64,000 bases of DNA from Mangrovimonas aestuarii (GTDB taxonomy: Bacteria > Bacteroidota > Bacteroidia > Flavobacteriales > Flavobacteriaceae): assembly GCF_028767185.1 (NCBI RefSeq), contig NZ_JARACK010000003.1, forward strand, positions 186,001 to 250,000. Direction: 5' to 3'. The translations under genes and the position numbers were made by a program. Below the pieces are notes generated by a model, which did no database searches, was not told where the DNA came from, and worked only from the letters and a program-made list of their open reading frames with translations. How positions within the stretch are numbered: the first letter of the stretch is position 1; each line of letters opens with the position of its first letter. This document shows, piece by piece, positions 42,550-52,076 of the stretch.

Positions 42550-43053
42550 TTAGTTTGGGGTTTTTGTTTTTTCAATTCTAAAGCCTACATCCGTTATGCC
42601 TTCCAAATTGGCAACGCCATTTACTTCACCTGCCTCCCTCATCGCTTGTTGAATGTTTACAGTATATTCTCCTTTTTCACTGAACACAAATGGATATTCG
42701 TAGCCCTTGTACCAGAGTTTGTTTTCCTTAATATCTGCAAATCCAGTTCCTAAAAGCTCACCATTGGGTTTTGCCATTTTATATTCCAATGTATCTTTAA
42801 TTGTTTTGCCATGGGGATACACCATTTCAACTATTAAAAACAGATTACTGTATTTGTAACCATTATTATTTCTAAGATTAACAAAAAGATTATATCCATT
42901 TATCGAATCTGGCGGATTAACCTTAAAACTAACTACTGAATCTTTATTCCACACATTGGGCAGAGATTTGTAGTTATCGTATACTTGGTTGGAATCACAT
43001 GATACCAACACAAAAGCAAAAATAAAAAGTATAGCTAGTATCCTATTTTGCAT
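42550..43053 (-). CDS. gldH: Gliding motility lipoprotein GldH
   Basis: 167 residues from the ATG at 43053; the frame is open 46 codons further upstream, but that part is the antisense-like tail of ricT. The lipobox LVSC puts the lipidated cysteine at 19. Family features are VYDNYKSLPNVWNKDSVVSF and NLRNNNGYKYSNLFLIVEM. GldH is needed for gliding in Flavobacterium and is associated with the T9SS. It overlaps ricT by 11 bases, which is the usual neighbour in the family. Confidence 0.88.
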   Translation of the reverse strand: MQNRILAILFIFAFVLVSCDSNQVYDNYKSLPNVWNKDSVVSFKVNPPDSINGYNLFVNLRNNNGYKYSNLFLIVEMVYPHGKTIKDTLEYKMAKPNGELLGTGFADIKENKLWYKGYEYPFVFSEKGEYTVNIQQAMREAGEVNGVANLEGITDVGFRIEKTKTPN

Positions 43054-44269
43054 TTCTAGGGCGTCTTCTTTTTTTGTTCTTTGGTGAATTGTTGTTTTTG
43101 TTATTGGTGTTGCCTTTGTTATTGTTATTGGCGGTACCCCTATCGCTCCTCTGTTTATAGTTACGTTTTTTCTTTCGCTTTGGTTTATCAAAACGTGTTA
43201 AACTATCTTGGCCGACAACATTTTCGAAATCAGCTTTATCCTCTTCTACTAAGTCTAAAGCGAATTCCTCTAAACTGGCAACTTTCTCATTTTTCTTATT
43301 CAGCTCGATAATTTCCATAGCTTGCTCCTTGGTAATCTTATGCCAATTGGTCCATTCTCCTTCGTAAGCATACCATAAATGCCCTTTAAAAATATCCGTT
43401 TTCTGGCAAACAGCAGTCCCCTTTTCAGTTTCCAGTTTAACTTCTGTTTTAGGAAAATCCTTTAAAGCATCTAGATAGGTATCTAACTCATAGTTTAAAC
43501 AGCATTTAAGTTTACCACATTGCCCCGCCAACTTTTGTGGGTTTAATGATAACTGTTGATATCTTGCTGCAGAGGTACTCACAGATCGGAAATCTGTTAA
43601 CCATGTTGAACAACAAAGTTCTCTCCCACATGAACCAATACCTCCCAATCTGGCAGCTTCCTGACGGAACCCGACTTGCTTCATTTCTATTCGTGTACGG
43701 AATTCCCTAGCAAACAGTTTAATCAGTTCACGGAAGTCTACACGGTCTTCGGCAGTATAATAAAATGTTGCCTTGCTTGCATCCCCCTGATATTCAATGT
43801 CTGAAATTTTCATTTGAAGATTAAGGTCTATCGCAAACTGTCTTGCTTTAACCTTCATGGCTTCTTCCTTATCCCTGGCTTCCTGCCAAATATCTATATC
43901 TTTTTGGGAGGCCTTACGGTATACCTTAAATACATCTTTGTCAGCAGGAACTTTTTTGCGTTTCATTTGAACACGTACCAACTCGCCTGTTAGGGTAACC
44001 ATACCTACGTCATGTCCCGATTGGGCTTGAGTAGCTACAACATCACCTATAGAAAGTGAAAGGTTTTCTGTGTTTTTATAATAGTGCTTTCTTCCGTTTT
44101 TAAAGCGCACCTCTATCCAGTCAAATGGTTTTTCTCCACTGGGTAAAGACATATTGGAAAGCCAATCGAATACTGTTAATTTATTGCAACTATCCGTTCC
44201 GCAAGTCCCATTGTTTTTACAGCCTTTGGGTAAGCCATCTTTTCCACTTGAACAACTGTTACAAGCCAT
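43043..44269 (-). CDS. ricT: PSP1 domain protein (RicT-like)
   Basis: 408 residues from the ATG at 44269 (a GTG nine codons upstream is less likely). The PSP1 core includes VDFRELIKLFAREFRTRIEM and the cysteine pairs CGRELCCSTWL and CGKLKCCLNYE. The N-terminal ACNSCSS and CKNNGTCG stretches add cysteines. In Bacillus, RicT is part of an iron-sulfur Ric complex that directs RNase Y. The C-terminus is a lysine-, arginine- and asparagine-rich tail, probably disordered. Confidence 0.85.
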   Translation of the reverse strand: MACNSCSSGKDGLPKGCKNNGTCGTDSCNKLTVFDWLSNMSLPSGEKPFDWIEVRFKNGRKHYYKNTENLSLSIGDVVATQAQSGHDVGMVTLTGELVRVQMKRKKVPADKDVFKVYRKASQKDIDIWQEARDKEEAMKVKARQFAIDLNLQMKISDIEYQGDASKATFYYTAEDRVDFRELIKLFAREFRTRIEMKQVGFRQEAARLGGIGSCGRELCCSTWLTDFRSVSTSAARYQQLSLNPQKLAGQCGKLKCCLNYELDTYLDALKDFPKTEVKLETEKGTAVCQKTDIFKGHLWYAYEGEWTNWHKITKEQAMEIIELNKKNEKVASLEEFALDLVEEDKADFENVVGQDSLTRFDKPKRKKKRNYKQRSDRGTANNNNKGNTNNKNNNSPKNKKRRRPRNAK

Positions 44270-44364
44270 ATGTGATATATATTGATTCTGAAACACAAGG
44301 TGTTCCGGAAGACGATTAATAAATAGGTTTAAGACGTAAAGATAAGATTATTCTAAGACTTAAA

Positions 44365-44392
44365 AAGCCACAGAATTAAGTTTCTGTGGCTT
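44365..44392 (-). terminator. Terminator of trhO
   Basis: AAGCCACAGAA (44365-44375) and TTCTGTGGCTT (44382-44392) with a 6-base loop; T run on the minus strand, 32 bases after the trhO stop. Confidence 0.85.
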
Positions 44393-44424
44393 CAGCTTTT
44401 TATTGATGAAATAAACAATCTTGT

Positions 44425-45501
44425 TTAGTTCGCGTTACTTTCTTTTAAAACTTCGAAAATATTTCTCAAATCTTTTTTAAACGGTAAGTGATCGGCTCTA
44501 CCTTTCTTGAAAATATCATTGCTATTACCCTGCCCCTTACGAAGTGCTTTTTGATCTTCAACCGGTAATGCATGAATGTCCTTACAACTTGTAGAGCAAC
44601 AATTATTCATTTCCTCTTTACATTCATCACATTGAATGAATAACAAGTGACATGCATCGTTAGCACAATTGGTATGGGTATCGCATGGCTTTCCACATTG
44701 GTGACAATTGGCAATCACATCCTCAGATATCCGTTCAGACCTTCTGTCATCAAACACAAAGTTTTTCCCGATAAATTTGTTGTCAAGTCCTTTTTGGTTT
44801 ACCTGACGTGTATATTCAATAATCCCTCCTTCAAGCTGGAAAACGTTTTTAAAGCCTTTGTGTTTAAAATAGGCACTGGCTTTTTCACAACGAATCCCTC
44901 CTGTACAATACATTACAAGATTTTTCTCTTCTTTGAATTCACTTAGGTCGCTTTCTATAATAGGTAAAGACTCTCTAAACGTATCGACATCTGGTTTAAT
45001 CGCATTTTTAAAATGACCTATTTCACTTTCGTAATGATTACGCATGTCCACCAAAACAGTATTTTGGTCCTCGATAAGTTCATTAAACTTCTCTGCATTT
45101 ACATGAACACCTTTGTTTGTAACATCAAAAGTCTCATCATTAAGACCATCAGCTACAATTTTATCCTTAACTTTTATTTTTAACTTAAGAAAGGACATGT
45201 TATCCTGCTCGACTGCTACGTTTAAACGAACATTTTTTAAGAAGGATATTCCATCTAAATGACGTTTAAAAGCTTCAAAGTTATCTGCTGGCAGAGAAAT
45301 TTGAGCATTGATTCCCTCTTTGGCGACATATGTTCTACCAAGTACATCCAGCACGTCCCAAGCTATAAAAAGTTGGTCTCTAAAAAGTTGAGGGTCTTTA
45401 ATTTTTGCGTATTTGTAAAAGGAAAGCGTTAAGCGGTCTTTTCCCGCCTTTTCAATAAGATCTGCTCTTTCCTTAGCACTTAATTTATTGTACAGTTGCA
45501 T
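44425..45501 (-). CDS. trhO: tRNA uridine(34) hydroxylase (rhodanese-like)
   Basis: 358 residues. N-terminal acylphosphatase-like part, then a rhodanese domain with Cys199 in VMYCTGGIRCEKASAYF, then a cysteine-rich tail (HQCGKPCDTHTNCANDACH, CDECKEEMNNCC) that is characteristic of the TrhO/YceA family. Makes 5-hydroxyuridine at the wobble position of certain tRNAs. It has its own full-consensus promoter and terminator. Confidence 0.93.
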   Translation of the reverse strand: MQLYNKLSAKERADLIEKAGKDRLTLSFYKYAKIKDPQLFRDQLFIAWDVLDVLGRTYVAKEGINAQISLPADNFEAFKRHLDGISFLKNVRLNVAVEQDNMSFLKLKIKVKDKIVADGLNDETFDVTNKGVHVNAEKFNELIEDQNTVLVDMRNHYESEIGHFKNAIKPDVDTFRESLPIIESDLSEFKEEKNLVMYCTGGIRCEKASAYFKHKGFKNVFQLEGGIIEYTRQVNQKGLDNKFIGKNFVFDDRRSERISEDVIANCHQCGKPCDTHTNCANDACHLLFIQCDECKEEMNNCCSTSCKDIHALPVEDQKALRKGQGNSNDIFKKGRADHLPFKKDLRNIFEVLKESNAN

Positions 45502-45540
45502 GCTATACGAATGATTTTAAGGTTAAAGAATAATTTTGTG

Positions 45541-45571
45541 CAAAGTTATACTTTTTGTTTTGTTAAGCAAA
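45541..45571 (-). promoter_or_regulatory. trhO: Full-consensus Bacteroidota promoter of trhO
   Basis: Read on the minus strand, TTTG (45568-45571) is followed after exactly 19 bases by TAACTTTG (45541-45548), a complete TTTG-N19-TAnnTTTG match. The ATG is 40 bases downstream. It is the clearest promoter in the window. Confidence 0.7.
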
Positions 45572-45670
45572 TTTCAACTATAAAAACAATGCAGAACGCA
45601 TTGTTTAACAGCAACTTAAAACAATAAAAGCAACAACCAAATAAAATCCTCTTTCAATAAATTTAAGCAT

Positions 45671-45696
45671 AAAAAAACCCCGAATTAACGGGGTTT
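45671..45696 (-). terminator. Terminator of the acc-fab operon
   Basis: AAACCCCG (45675-45682) and CGGGGTTT (45689-45696), 6-base loop, seven T on the minus strand. It lies 21 bases past the accC stop. Confidence 0.88.
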
Positions 45697-45716
45697 CAGA
45701 AGTTTATTTATTTTCT

Positions 45717-47069
45717 TTATTCTTCGACTTGTGGGGCCATTTCGAAGTCTTCCATGAACTTAGTGGTGTAATTACCCGACAAATAATCTGGGTTGTCCAT
45801 AAGCTGTCTATGGAAAGGAATAGTAGTCTTAATACCTTCAATTACGAACTCATCTAAAGCACGCTTCATTTTATTAATTGCTTCTTCACGGGTTTGAGCC
45901 GTAGTAATAAGCTTAGCAATCATTGAGTCATAGTTAGGCGGAATGATGTACCCTGCATATACGTGAGTATCCAATCTTACTCCATGCCCTCCTGGAGCAT
46001 GTAAAGTTGTAATTCTACCTGGAGAAGGACGGAAATCGTTATAAGGATCTTCCGCGTTAATTCTACACTCAATAGAATGTAGGTTTGGCGTATAGTTTTT
46101 ACCAGAGATTGGCACACCTGCAGCGACTAAAATTTGCTCCCGAATCAAATCATAATCAATTACCTGTTCAGTAATTGGGTGCTCTACCTGAATACGTGTA
46201 TTCATCTCCATGAAGTAGAAGTTGCGGTGCTTGTCTACCAGGAACTCAACGGTTCCAGCCCCTTCATACTTGATAAATTCTGCAGCTCTTACAGCTGCAT
46301 CTCCCATTTTCTCACGCAATTCGTCAGTCATGAAAGGAGAAGGCACTTCCTCAGTAAGCTTTTGGTGACGACGCTGCACAGAACAATCACGTTCTGACAA
46401 GTGACACGCTCTACCTGAAGAATCTCCAACAACCTGGATCTCGATATGGCGAGGCTCCTCAATAAGCTTCTCCATATACATTCCGTCATTTCCGAAGGCC
46501 GCTTTAGCTTCTTGTCTTGCAGAATCCCAAGCCGGTTTTAAATCTTCTTTTTTCCAAACAGCACGCATACCTTTACCACCACCACCGGCAGTAGCTTTAA
46601 GCATTACAGGATACCCAACTTCTTCTGCTAATTTTTCACATTGCTCATAATTGGCAATAATACCATCACTTCCTGGAACACAAGGTACACCAGCAGCTTT
46701 CATAGTTGCTTTTGCAGTAGCTTTATCTCCCATTTTCTCGATCATCTCAGCAGATGCCCCGATGAACTTGATATTGTGCTCTTCACAAATCTTAGAGAAC
46801 TTAGCATTTTCTGAAAGGAAACCATATCCTGGGTGAATCGCATCTGCATTGGTAATTTCGGCAGCAGCGATTATGTTTGACATTTTAAGGTATGATTCCG
46901 AACTAGGTGCCGGGCCAATACAAACGGCTTCGTCGGCAAACTTCACGTGAAGACTTTCGGCATCGGCTTTACTGTAAACAGCAACAGTCTTAATACCCAT
47001 CTCCTTACAAGTTCTAATAACTCGTAAAGCGATTTCTCCGCGGTTAGCTATCAATATTTTTTTAAACAT
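45717..47069 (-). CDS. accC: Acetyl-CoA carboxylase biotin carboxylase subunit
   Basis: 450 residues, normal length. N-terminal [23 protein letters not shown]-grasp part with [13 protein letters not shown], and the catalytic [15 protein letters not shown]. Carboxylates biotin on AccB with ATP and bicarbonate as the first half of malonyl-CoA synthesis. Ends the minus-strand DUF177-rpmF-fabH-accB-accC run. Confidence 0.97.
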   Translation of the reverse strand: MFKKILIANRGEIALRVIRTCKEMGIKTVAVYSKADAESLHVKFADEAVCIGPAPSSESYLKMSNIIAAAEITNADAIHPGYGFLSENAKFSKICEEHNIKFIGASAEMIEKMGDKATAKATMKAAGVPCVPGSDGIIANYEQCEKLAEEVGYPVMLKATAGGGGKGMRAVWKKEDLKPAWDSARQEAKAAFGNDGMYMEKLIEEPRHIEIQVVGDSSGRACHLSERDCSVQRRHQKLTEEVPSPFMTDELREKMGDAAVRAAEFIKYEGAGTVEFLVDKHRNFYFMEMNTRIQVEHPITEQVIDYDLIREQILVAAGVPISGKNYTPNLHSIECRINAEDPYNDFRPSPGRITTLHAPGGHGVRLDTHVYAGYIIPPNYDSMIAKLITTAQTREEAINKMKRALDEFVIEGIKTTIPFHRQLMDNPDYLSGNYTTKFMEDFEMAPQVEE

Positions 47070-47163
47070 ATCTGTCTTGATTTAAAAATTTCAAAATTCC
47101 TCATACCCAATTATCCTAAATTATGGTAGGTCTTGGGGGGTTTATATTGGAATTTTTAAAGAC

Positions 47164-47655
47164 TTATGATGGATCTACCAAGAATAAAGGTTGATCGAAT
47201 TCTACTGGAGATGAATCATCTACCAATACTTTAACGATTTTACCTGATACTTCAGATTCAATTTCGTTAAACAATTTCATAGCTTCGATAATACACAACA
47301 CATCTCCTTCTTTGATTGTTTGCCCTACTTCTACAAATAAAGGCTTGTCTGGAGAAGGCTTACGATAAAAAGTTCCGATTATTGGAGACTTAATGGTAAT
47401 GTATTTAGAATCTTCATTAGCTGTCGCTGGAGCAGCAGGAGCATCTGCAGCAGGAGCTGCTGCCTGTGGTGCTGCAACTGGAGCTTGTGCCATTGGCGCA
47501 CCCATTGGAATTTGTTGTACGTATGTAGTAGTTTCAGATTTTTCGTCACCACCTGTCTTGATGGTAATTTTTACGTCATCTGTTTCAAGTTTAACCTCAC
47601 TTGCACCTGACTTGGCTACAAATTTGATTAAGTTTTGAATATCCTTTAAATCCAT
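47164..47655 (-). CDS. accB: Biotin carboxyl carrier protein of acetyl-CoA carboxylase
   Basis: 163 residues. N-terminal [20 protein letters not shown], an Ala-Pro linker (about 50-80), then the biotinyl domain with Lys127 in [12 protein letters not shown]. Carries biotin between AccC and the carboxyltransferase. Lies 94 bases upstream of accC and 30 bases downstream of fabH. Confidence 0.96.
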   Translation of the reverse strand: MDLKDIQNLIKFVAKSGASEVKLETDDVKITIKTGGDEKSETTTYVQQIPMGAPMAQAPVAAPQAAAPAADAPAAPATANEDSKYITIKSPIIGTFYRKPSPDKPLFVEVGQTIKEGDVLCIIEAMKLFNEIESEVSGKIVKVLVDDSSPVEFDQPLFLVDPS

Positions 47656-47685
47656 AATTAAGTTATTTAGATTATTCTTAGTCAG

Positions 47686-48687
47686 TTAGTTCTTTGAGTC
47701 GTAGGCCCACTTCAAGTAAGCAGAACCCCAAGTAAATCCACCGCCAAAGGCAGCAAATATTAAATTATCTCCTTTTTTGAATTGTGATTCGAAATCGCTT
47801 AAAAGTAACGGAAGTGTAGCAGATGTAGTATTTCCGTAACGGTGAATGTTCTTCAACACCTTAGAATCGTCTAGATTCATTCTATTGGCAGTAGCATCAA
47901 TAATACGCAAATTAGCTTGGTGTGGAACCAACCAAGACACATCATTATGAGTTAGGTTGTTTCTTTCCATTATTTTTTCACATACATCGGCCATATTGGA
48001 AACAGCAAATTTAAAAACCGTACGCCCATCTTGGTGAACAAAATGCTGTCTATTTTTAACAGTTTCCTCGTCAGCTGGTAAAATTGATCCACCAGCATCG
48101 ATCTTTAAAAATTCACGCCCTTGACCATCACTTCTTAAATATTCATCTTGAAGCCCTAGACCTTCTGTGTTAGGCTCAAGAAGCACAGCTCCAGCCCCAT
48201 CACCAAAAATGATACATGTAGCCCTATCTGTATAATCGATAATAGAAGACATTTTATCAGCACCTATTAAAAGTACTTTTTTATATCTTCCAGACTCTAT
48301 ATAACTGGCCGCCGTAGAAAGTCCATAGAGAAAGCTAGAACATGCTGCCTGCAAGTCGTAAGCAAAAGCATTAACAGCTCCTATCTGCGTAGCAGTATAA
48401 ACCGCTGTAGATGCCACTGGCATATCTGGTGTTGCAGTAGCAACAATAACCAAATCTATTTCTTTAGGGTCTAAGTTTCTTTTTTCTAGAAGTTGTTGAG
48501 CGGCTTTTATTGCCATAAAAGAGGTTCCTTTACCTTCCTCTTTTAAAATGCGGCGCTCTTTGATTCCTGTTCTAGAGGTAATCCATTCATCATTGGTGTC
48601 CACCATCGTCTCAAGAATCTGATTGGACAACACATACTCTGGCACATATGCGCCAACAGCTGTAATGGCTGCTGAGATTTTACTCAT
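47686..48687 (-). CDS. fabH: 3-oxoacyl-ACP synthase III
   Basis: 333 residues. Catalytic triad Cys116 (DLQAACSSF), His256 (PHQANLRI) and Asn286 (RYGNTTSAT) all present. Starts fatty acid synthesis by condensing acetyl- or branched acyl-CoA with malonyl-ACP. The substrate preference is not readable from sequence. There is no plsX between rpmF and fabH, unlike many other bacteria. Confidence 0.96.
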   Translation of the reverse strand: MSKISAAITAVGAYVPEYVLSNQILETMVDTNDEWITSRTGIKERRILKEEGKGTSFMAIKAAQQLLEKRNLDPKEIDLVIVATATPDMPVASTAVYTATQIGAVNAFAYDLQAACSSFLYGLSTAASYIESGRYKKVLLIGADKMSSIIDYTDRATCIIFGDGAGAVLLEPNTEGLGLQDEYLRSDGQGREFLKIDAGGSILPADEETVKNRQHFVHQDGRTVFKFAVSNMADVCEKIMERNNLTHNDVSWLVPHQANLRIIDATANRMNLDDSKVLKNIHRYGNTTSATLPLLLSDFESQFKKGDNLIFAAFGGGFTWGSAYLKWAYDSKN

Positions 48688-48810
48688 AACATTTAAATTA
48701 AATCCATCAAAACAATTCGCTTTTTTGCCTTAAACAGATAAAAAACAGGCTGTTTTGACTTAAATAATGTGCAAATTAAGTGGTTTTTGAGGATTAGAAA
48801 AATATATCAT

Positions 48811-48835
48811 AAAAAAAACGCTCACAAGTGAGCGC
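48811..48835 (-). terminator. Terminator after rpmF
   Basis: CGCTCAC (48819-48825) and GTGAGCG (48828-48834) with a 2-base loop and eight T on the minus strand. May be a partial stop before fabH. Confidence 0.75.
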
Positions 48836-48857
48836 TTTATGTATGCATGCATAGCAA

Positions 48858-49061
48858 TTATGCTAAATTTTCTTCGGCCTCAGAGTTGTCAATCAATACT
48901 TGACCTCTGTAATACAGCTTTCCTTCATGCCAGTGAGCTCTATGGTAAAGGTGAGCCTCTCCTGTTGTAGGACACGTAGCAATTTGTGGCGCAGTTGCTT
49001 TATAGTGTGTTCTTCTCTTATCTCTTCTAGTTTTAGAGATTTTTCTCTTAGGATGTGCCAT
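48858..49061 (-). CDS. rpmF: Large-subunit ribosomal protein L32
   Basis: 67 residues. [20 protein letters not shown] is a standard L32 start. Only one cysteine ([13 protein letters not shown]) remains of the four zinc cysteines found in other bacteria, so this is the zinc-free form. It follows the DUF177 gene by 7 bases, the widely conserved yceD-rpmF arrangement. Confidence 0.95.
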   Translation of the reverse strand: MAHPKRKISKTRRDKRRTHYKATAPQIATCPTTGEAHLYHRAHWHEGKLYYRGQVLIDNSEAEENLA

Positions 49062-49068
49062 TTTTTAG

Positions 49069-49620
49069 TTATTTATCCGTTAATAGTTGCTTTAATGTAT
49101 TCCAACGAGGATCTGTTTCCTCTTCTTCTTCTTTTTTATTTTCTTCTACAGCCTTAGGGCTAAGTTCTTCTAATTTATCAAGTATATCACTTTTAAGGCT
49201 TCCGTCTTTAATACCTGGATGCATACGCTTTGTTGGCAATGACAAAACAATAAACTCATAGAGATATTGTTGTATGTTAATCTGATACTCTCCATGTGGG
49301 ATGATAAGCATATCTATATCCTCATCATTATACTCTTCCCCAAACTTTACAACCAAATCAAATGCATTGGCAATCTTTTGATCATAAGGTTCATTAGTAA
49401 TATCACAATTTACATTTACCGTTCCTTTAATATCGAAGTGTAATTCCAATAAAGTTTCTTTCTTAATTAAAGTCACATCTGCCTTTACATTAGCCGCATT
49501 AAAATCGTCATACTCAAAATGGTCAAAGAACTCCTTTTCAATTTGATAATCAAAATGATGTGTTCCTACTTTTAACCCTACAAACTGAATGTTAAATTCT
49601 TTCAACAGCTTCATTTTCAC
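49069..49620 (-). CDS. DUF177 (YceD) family protein
   Basis: 183 residues. DUF177/YceD proteins precede rpmF in most bacteria and are linked to 23S rRNA metabolism. Family pattern ELHFDIKGTVNVNCDITNEP is visible; two cysteines typical of other members are reduced to one. The C-terminus is acidic and lysine-rich (ENKKEEEEETDP). First gene of the operon. Confidence 0.88.
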   Translation of the reverse strand: MKMKLLKEFNIQFVGLKVGTHHFDYQIEKEFFDHFEYDDFNAANVKADVTLIKKETLLELHFDIKGTVNVNCDITNEPYDQKIANAFDLVVKFGEEYNDEDIDMLIIPHGEYQINIQQYLYEFIVLSLPTKRMHPGIKDGSLKSDILDKLEELSPKAVEENKKEEEEETDPRWNTLKQLLTDK

Positions 49621-49636
49621 ATCTATTTTGAGCCTG

Positions 49637-49644
49637 CAAATATA
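49637..49644 (-). promoter_or_regulatory. Candidate -7 box for the DUF177-rpmF-fabH-acc operon
   Basis: Minus-strand TATATTTG fits TAnnTTTG and is 17 bases from the ATG at 49620. No TTTG at the 19-base distance. Confidence 0.35.
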
Positions 49645-49691
49645 TAAATTTTTATTTACCCAACGTACTTATTAACAATTTTTTGTTCATA

Positions 49692-50732
49692 TCATCGGGC
49701 AGATTTTTTCAACTGATTTTTTGTAAGTCGATGATATTCTTTTCTATTGCGAAATATCTGTATTGCCTCAAAAAGCGCTTCCTTAAAAGAACTAGCATCT
49801 GCTATTCCCTTTCCAGCAATTTCATACGCAGTACCATGGTCTGGAGATGTTCTAACTCTATCTAATCCTGCAGTATAATTTACACCTTTACCAAAAGTCA
49901 ATGTTTTAAACGGGATTAAACCTTGATCATGATATGATGCAATTATAGCATCAAACTGTCTGTAATTATCCGATCCAAAAAAGCTATCAGCTGCGTAAGG
50001 ACCAAATACCAGCATACCTTTATCTTTCAGTTTAGCAATTGCTGGCCTTAAAACAGTATCGTCTTCTTTCCCTATCACACCTTGATCGCCTGTATGGGGA
50101 TTAATTCCCAAAACAGCAATTTTTGGTTTGCTAACCCAGAAATCCTGCTTAAGCGAATTATGAATAGCTTCTATTTTTTTAAAAATCAACTCCTCTGTAA
50201 TAGTTGCAGGCACATCTTTTACAGGAACATGGTCTGTAAGCAAACCAACTTTTAAATCATCGGTTACCATAAACATAAGACTATCCCCTCCCAGCTCCTT
50301 TGCCAAATAATCAGTATGACCAGGAAACTTAAATGATTCCGACTGTATATTACGCTTATTAATTGGAGCTGTAACCAATACATCTACACCGCCTTCCTTT
50401 AAAGCCTTAGTCGCAGCTTGCAACGATCTAATAGCATACTTTCCCATTTTCACATCCTCTGCTCCAAACGAAACATTTACATGTTCATTCCAAACATTGA
50501 ACACATTAATCTTTCCATGAAGTATTTGATCAATAGCATTAATACCGTTAAACTTAATATCGAAGTTAAAGTGTTTTTTAAGGAAAGTAATAGTTTTTAC
50601 CGAGGCAAAAATCACTGGCGTGCAAAACTCCAGCATTCTGGGGTCTTCAAAAGTTTTTAAAATAACTTCGCCTCCTATTCCGTTTAAATCGCCTATAGAA
50701 ATGCCTACAATAATGTTCTCGTCTTTCTTCAT
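49692..50732 (-). CDS. pdxA: 4-hydroxythreonine-4-phosphate dehydrogenase
   Basis: 346 residues. Oxidises 4-phosphohydroxy-L-threonine in pyridoxal phosphate synthesis. Metal ligands are in PGHTDYLA, and in SYHDQGLIPFKTL; DRVRTSPDHGTAYEIAGKG is the C-terminal signature. Divergent from ribE with overlapping promoter boxes. Confidence 0.95.
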   Translation of the reverse strand: MKKDENIIVGISIGDLNGIGGEVILKTFEDPRMLEFCTPVIFASVKTITFLKKHFNFDIKFNGINAIDQILHGKINVFNVWNEHVNVSFGAEDVKMGKYAIRSLQAATKALKEGGVDVLVTAPINKRNIQSESFKFPGHTDYLAKELGGDSLMFMVTDDLKVGLLTDHVPVKDVPATITEELIFKKIEAIHNSLKQDFWVSKPKIAVLGINPHTGDQGVIGKEDDTVLRPAIAKLKDKGMLVFGPYAADSFFGSDNYRQFDAIIASYHDQGLIPFKTLTFGKGVNYTAGLDRVRTSPDHGTAYEIAGKGIADASSFKEALFEAIQIFRNRKEYHRLTKNQLKKSAR

Positions 50733-50743
50733 TAAAAAGGTTG

Positions 50744-50765
50744 TATTTTTGCTGATGCAAATTTA
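50744..50765. promoter_or_regulatory. Divergent -7 boxes for ribE and pdxA
   Basis: Plus strand TATTTTTG (50744-50751) points to ribE, 33 bases before its ATG. Minus strand TAAATTTG (50758-50765) points to pdxA, 25 bases before its ATG. Both fit TAnnTTTG; neither has a perfect -33 element. Confidence 0.4.
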
Positions 50766-50784
50766 ACCAAATTAATTAGACCAT

Positions 50785-51375
50785 ATGTTTACGGGGATCA
50801 TAGAAAGTATTGGAACAGTCAAACAAATTGTAAAGGACAAGGAAAACCTACATATAACCGTAGAAAGCAATATCACACCCGAACTAAAAATCGACCAGAG
50901 CGTGGCACATAATGGAGTTTGTTTAACCGTGGTTGAGATCAACAATAACGAATACACCGTTACAGCAATACAGGAAACCCTAAACAAAACCAATCTTAAC
51001 ACTTTAAAAGTTGACGATTCCGTAAACCTTGAGCGCGCCATGAAGCTTGGCGATCGATTGGATGGACATATTGTTCAAGGCCATGTGGATCAAATTGCCA
51101 CTTGTACTAATATTAAAAACGCAGAAGGCAGTTGGATTTTCACTTTTGAATACGACAACGTTCTAAACAATGTTACCATAGAAAAAGGTTCCATAACGAT
51201 TAACGGGGTAAGCTTAACGGTGGTTGATTCGAAATTAGACTCCTTTAGCGTTGCAATTATTCCCTACACTTTTGAACACACAAACTTTAAAACCTTTGAA
51301 ACAGGAACCGTTGTGAATTTAGAATTTGATGTTTTGGGAAAGTATGTAAAACGATTACTCGAAGCCAACAAATAA
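50785..51375 (+). CDS. ribE: Riboflavin synthase alpha chain
   Basis: 196 residues with two similar lumazine-binding halves, MFTGIIESIGTV at the N-terminus and LDGHIVQGHVDQIA at the start of the second. Converts two 6,7-dimethyl-8-ribityllumazines into riboflavin plus a pyrimidinedione. Length is close to the usual 200-215. Convergent with the small PID-CTERM-like gene, whose stop is 3 bases away. Confidence 0.96.
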   Translation: MFTGIIESIGTVKQIVKDKENLHITVESNITPELKIDQSVAHNGVCLTVVEINNNEYTVTAIQETLNKTNLNTLKVDDSVNLERAMKLGDRLDGHIVQGHVDQIATCTNIKNAEGSWIFTFEYDNVLNNVTIEKGSITINGVSLTVVDSKLDSFSVAIIPYTFEHTNFKTFETGTVVNLEFDVLGKYVKRLLEANK

Positions 51376-51378
51376 ATA

Positions 51379-51588
51379 TTATTTTTTTTTCACAAGTTTA
51401 ACCACACCATAAATCACCCCTGCAAAAACTGTTATTAACACCCCTCCATCAATAGGCAGCCCTGGAGGCGGAGGTATTGGCACGGGCGGATCTTGAAGTA
51501 AACTTGAAGCAGCAAAACCATTATTGCCACTGCAAATCATCGCTAGTGCAAAAAGAAAGTAAATAATAATTTTATACCTGCTCGTCAT
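51379..51588 (-). CDS. Small secreted protein with PID-CTERM-like sorting tail
   Basis: 69 residues. N-terminal signal peptide about 1-26, a short proline-rich linker (DPPVPIPPPPGLP), then PIDGG, a hydrophobic helix (VLITVFAGVIYGVVKL) and a KKK tail. This is the layout of PID-CTERM sorting signals in Flavobacteriia, related in plan to PEP-CTERM and LPXTG tails. The mature peptide would be only about 20 residues. Function not known; the enzyme that handles it is not in the window. Confidence 0.72.
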   Translation of the reverse strand: MTSRYKIIIYFLFALAMICSGNNGFAASSLLQDPPVPIPPPPGLPIDGGVLITVFAGVIYGVVKLVKKK

Positions 51589-51938
51589 TCAGTGTAAAAA
51601 TATAAAAAAAAACCTACAAAAGTTAGAGAGCCCAATGAGAACATCTGCAAAAAAAACTTTTAATCGACAAAATGCATGTCGGTGTTATTCTCCTATTCAC
51701 AAATAAAAACAGCTAATTATTCTGAGTAGAGAAATCAAAAAACTCCAATTCTAAAGTAAAAATAATGCACTAATTGAAATAGACAAGTTTTAAAAGACAA
51801 TATCTAAATGAAATTATAGCAAAAGCAACAAACAACTGAAGAACACTATAAGCAGAAAGGTAAATACTACATTATTACTGAGATCAATATTTCAAAACAA
51901 AAAAAACCCGAAGCTTTCACTTCGGGTTTTAAATTCTG
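51589..51938. other. Non-coding region before the tRNA gene
   Basis: 350 bases, strongly AT-rich. Apart from the tRNA terminator at 51901-51930 no feature, repeat or coding frame was recognised. Confidence 0.5.
51901..51930 (-). terminator. Terminator of tRNA-Val
   Basis: AAAACCCGAAG (51903-51913) and CTTCGGGTTTT (51920-51930), 6-base loop, T run on the minus strand, 8 bases past the tRNA end. Confidence 0.88.
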
Positions 51939-52013
51939 TGGGCGCGAAGGGATTCGAACCCCTGACCCCTTGGGTGTAAACCAAGTGCTCTGAACCAACT
52001 GAGCTACGCGCCC
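51939..52013 (-). tRNA. tRNA-Val, anticodon TAC
   Basis: 75 bases. Acceptor stem GGGCGCG/CGCGCCC, D-arm with AGCTCAGTTGG, anticodon loop TTTACAC in the stem CTTGG/CCAAG, and T-arm GGGGTTCGAATCCC. Anticodon TAC reads valine GUA and probably other GUN codons. Discriminator A; CCA is not encoded. All arms pair. Confidence 0.97.
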
Positions 52014-52076
52014 TGCGTAATTGGACTGCAAATATAAACGAGTTTTTTAATTTGAAAAAACTTTTTGAAAAAAAAA

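Noticed and set aside
43054-43191. 46-codon N-terminal extension of gldH
   Set aside because: It lies entirely in the ricT reading region, is unlike GldH, and would bury the lipoprotein signal peptide that starts at 43053.
51939-52013. Integration hot spot at tRNA-Val
   Set aside because: No integrase, no duplicated tRNA end and no other mobile gene nearby.
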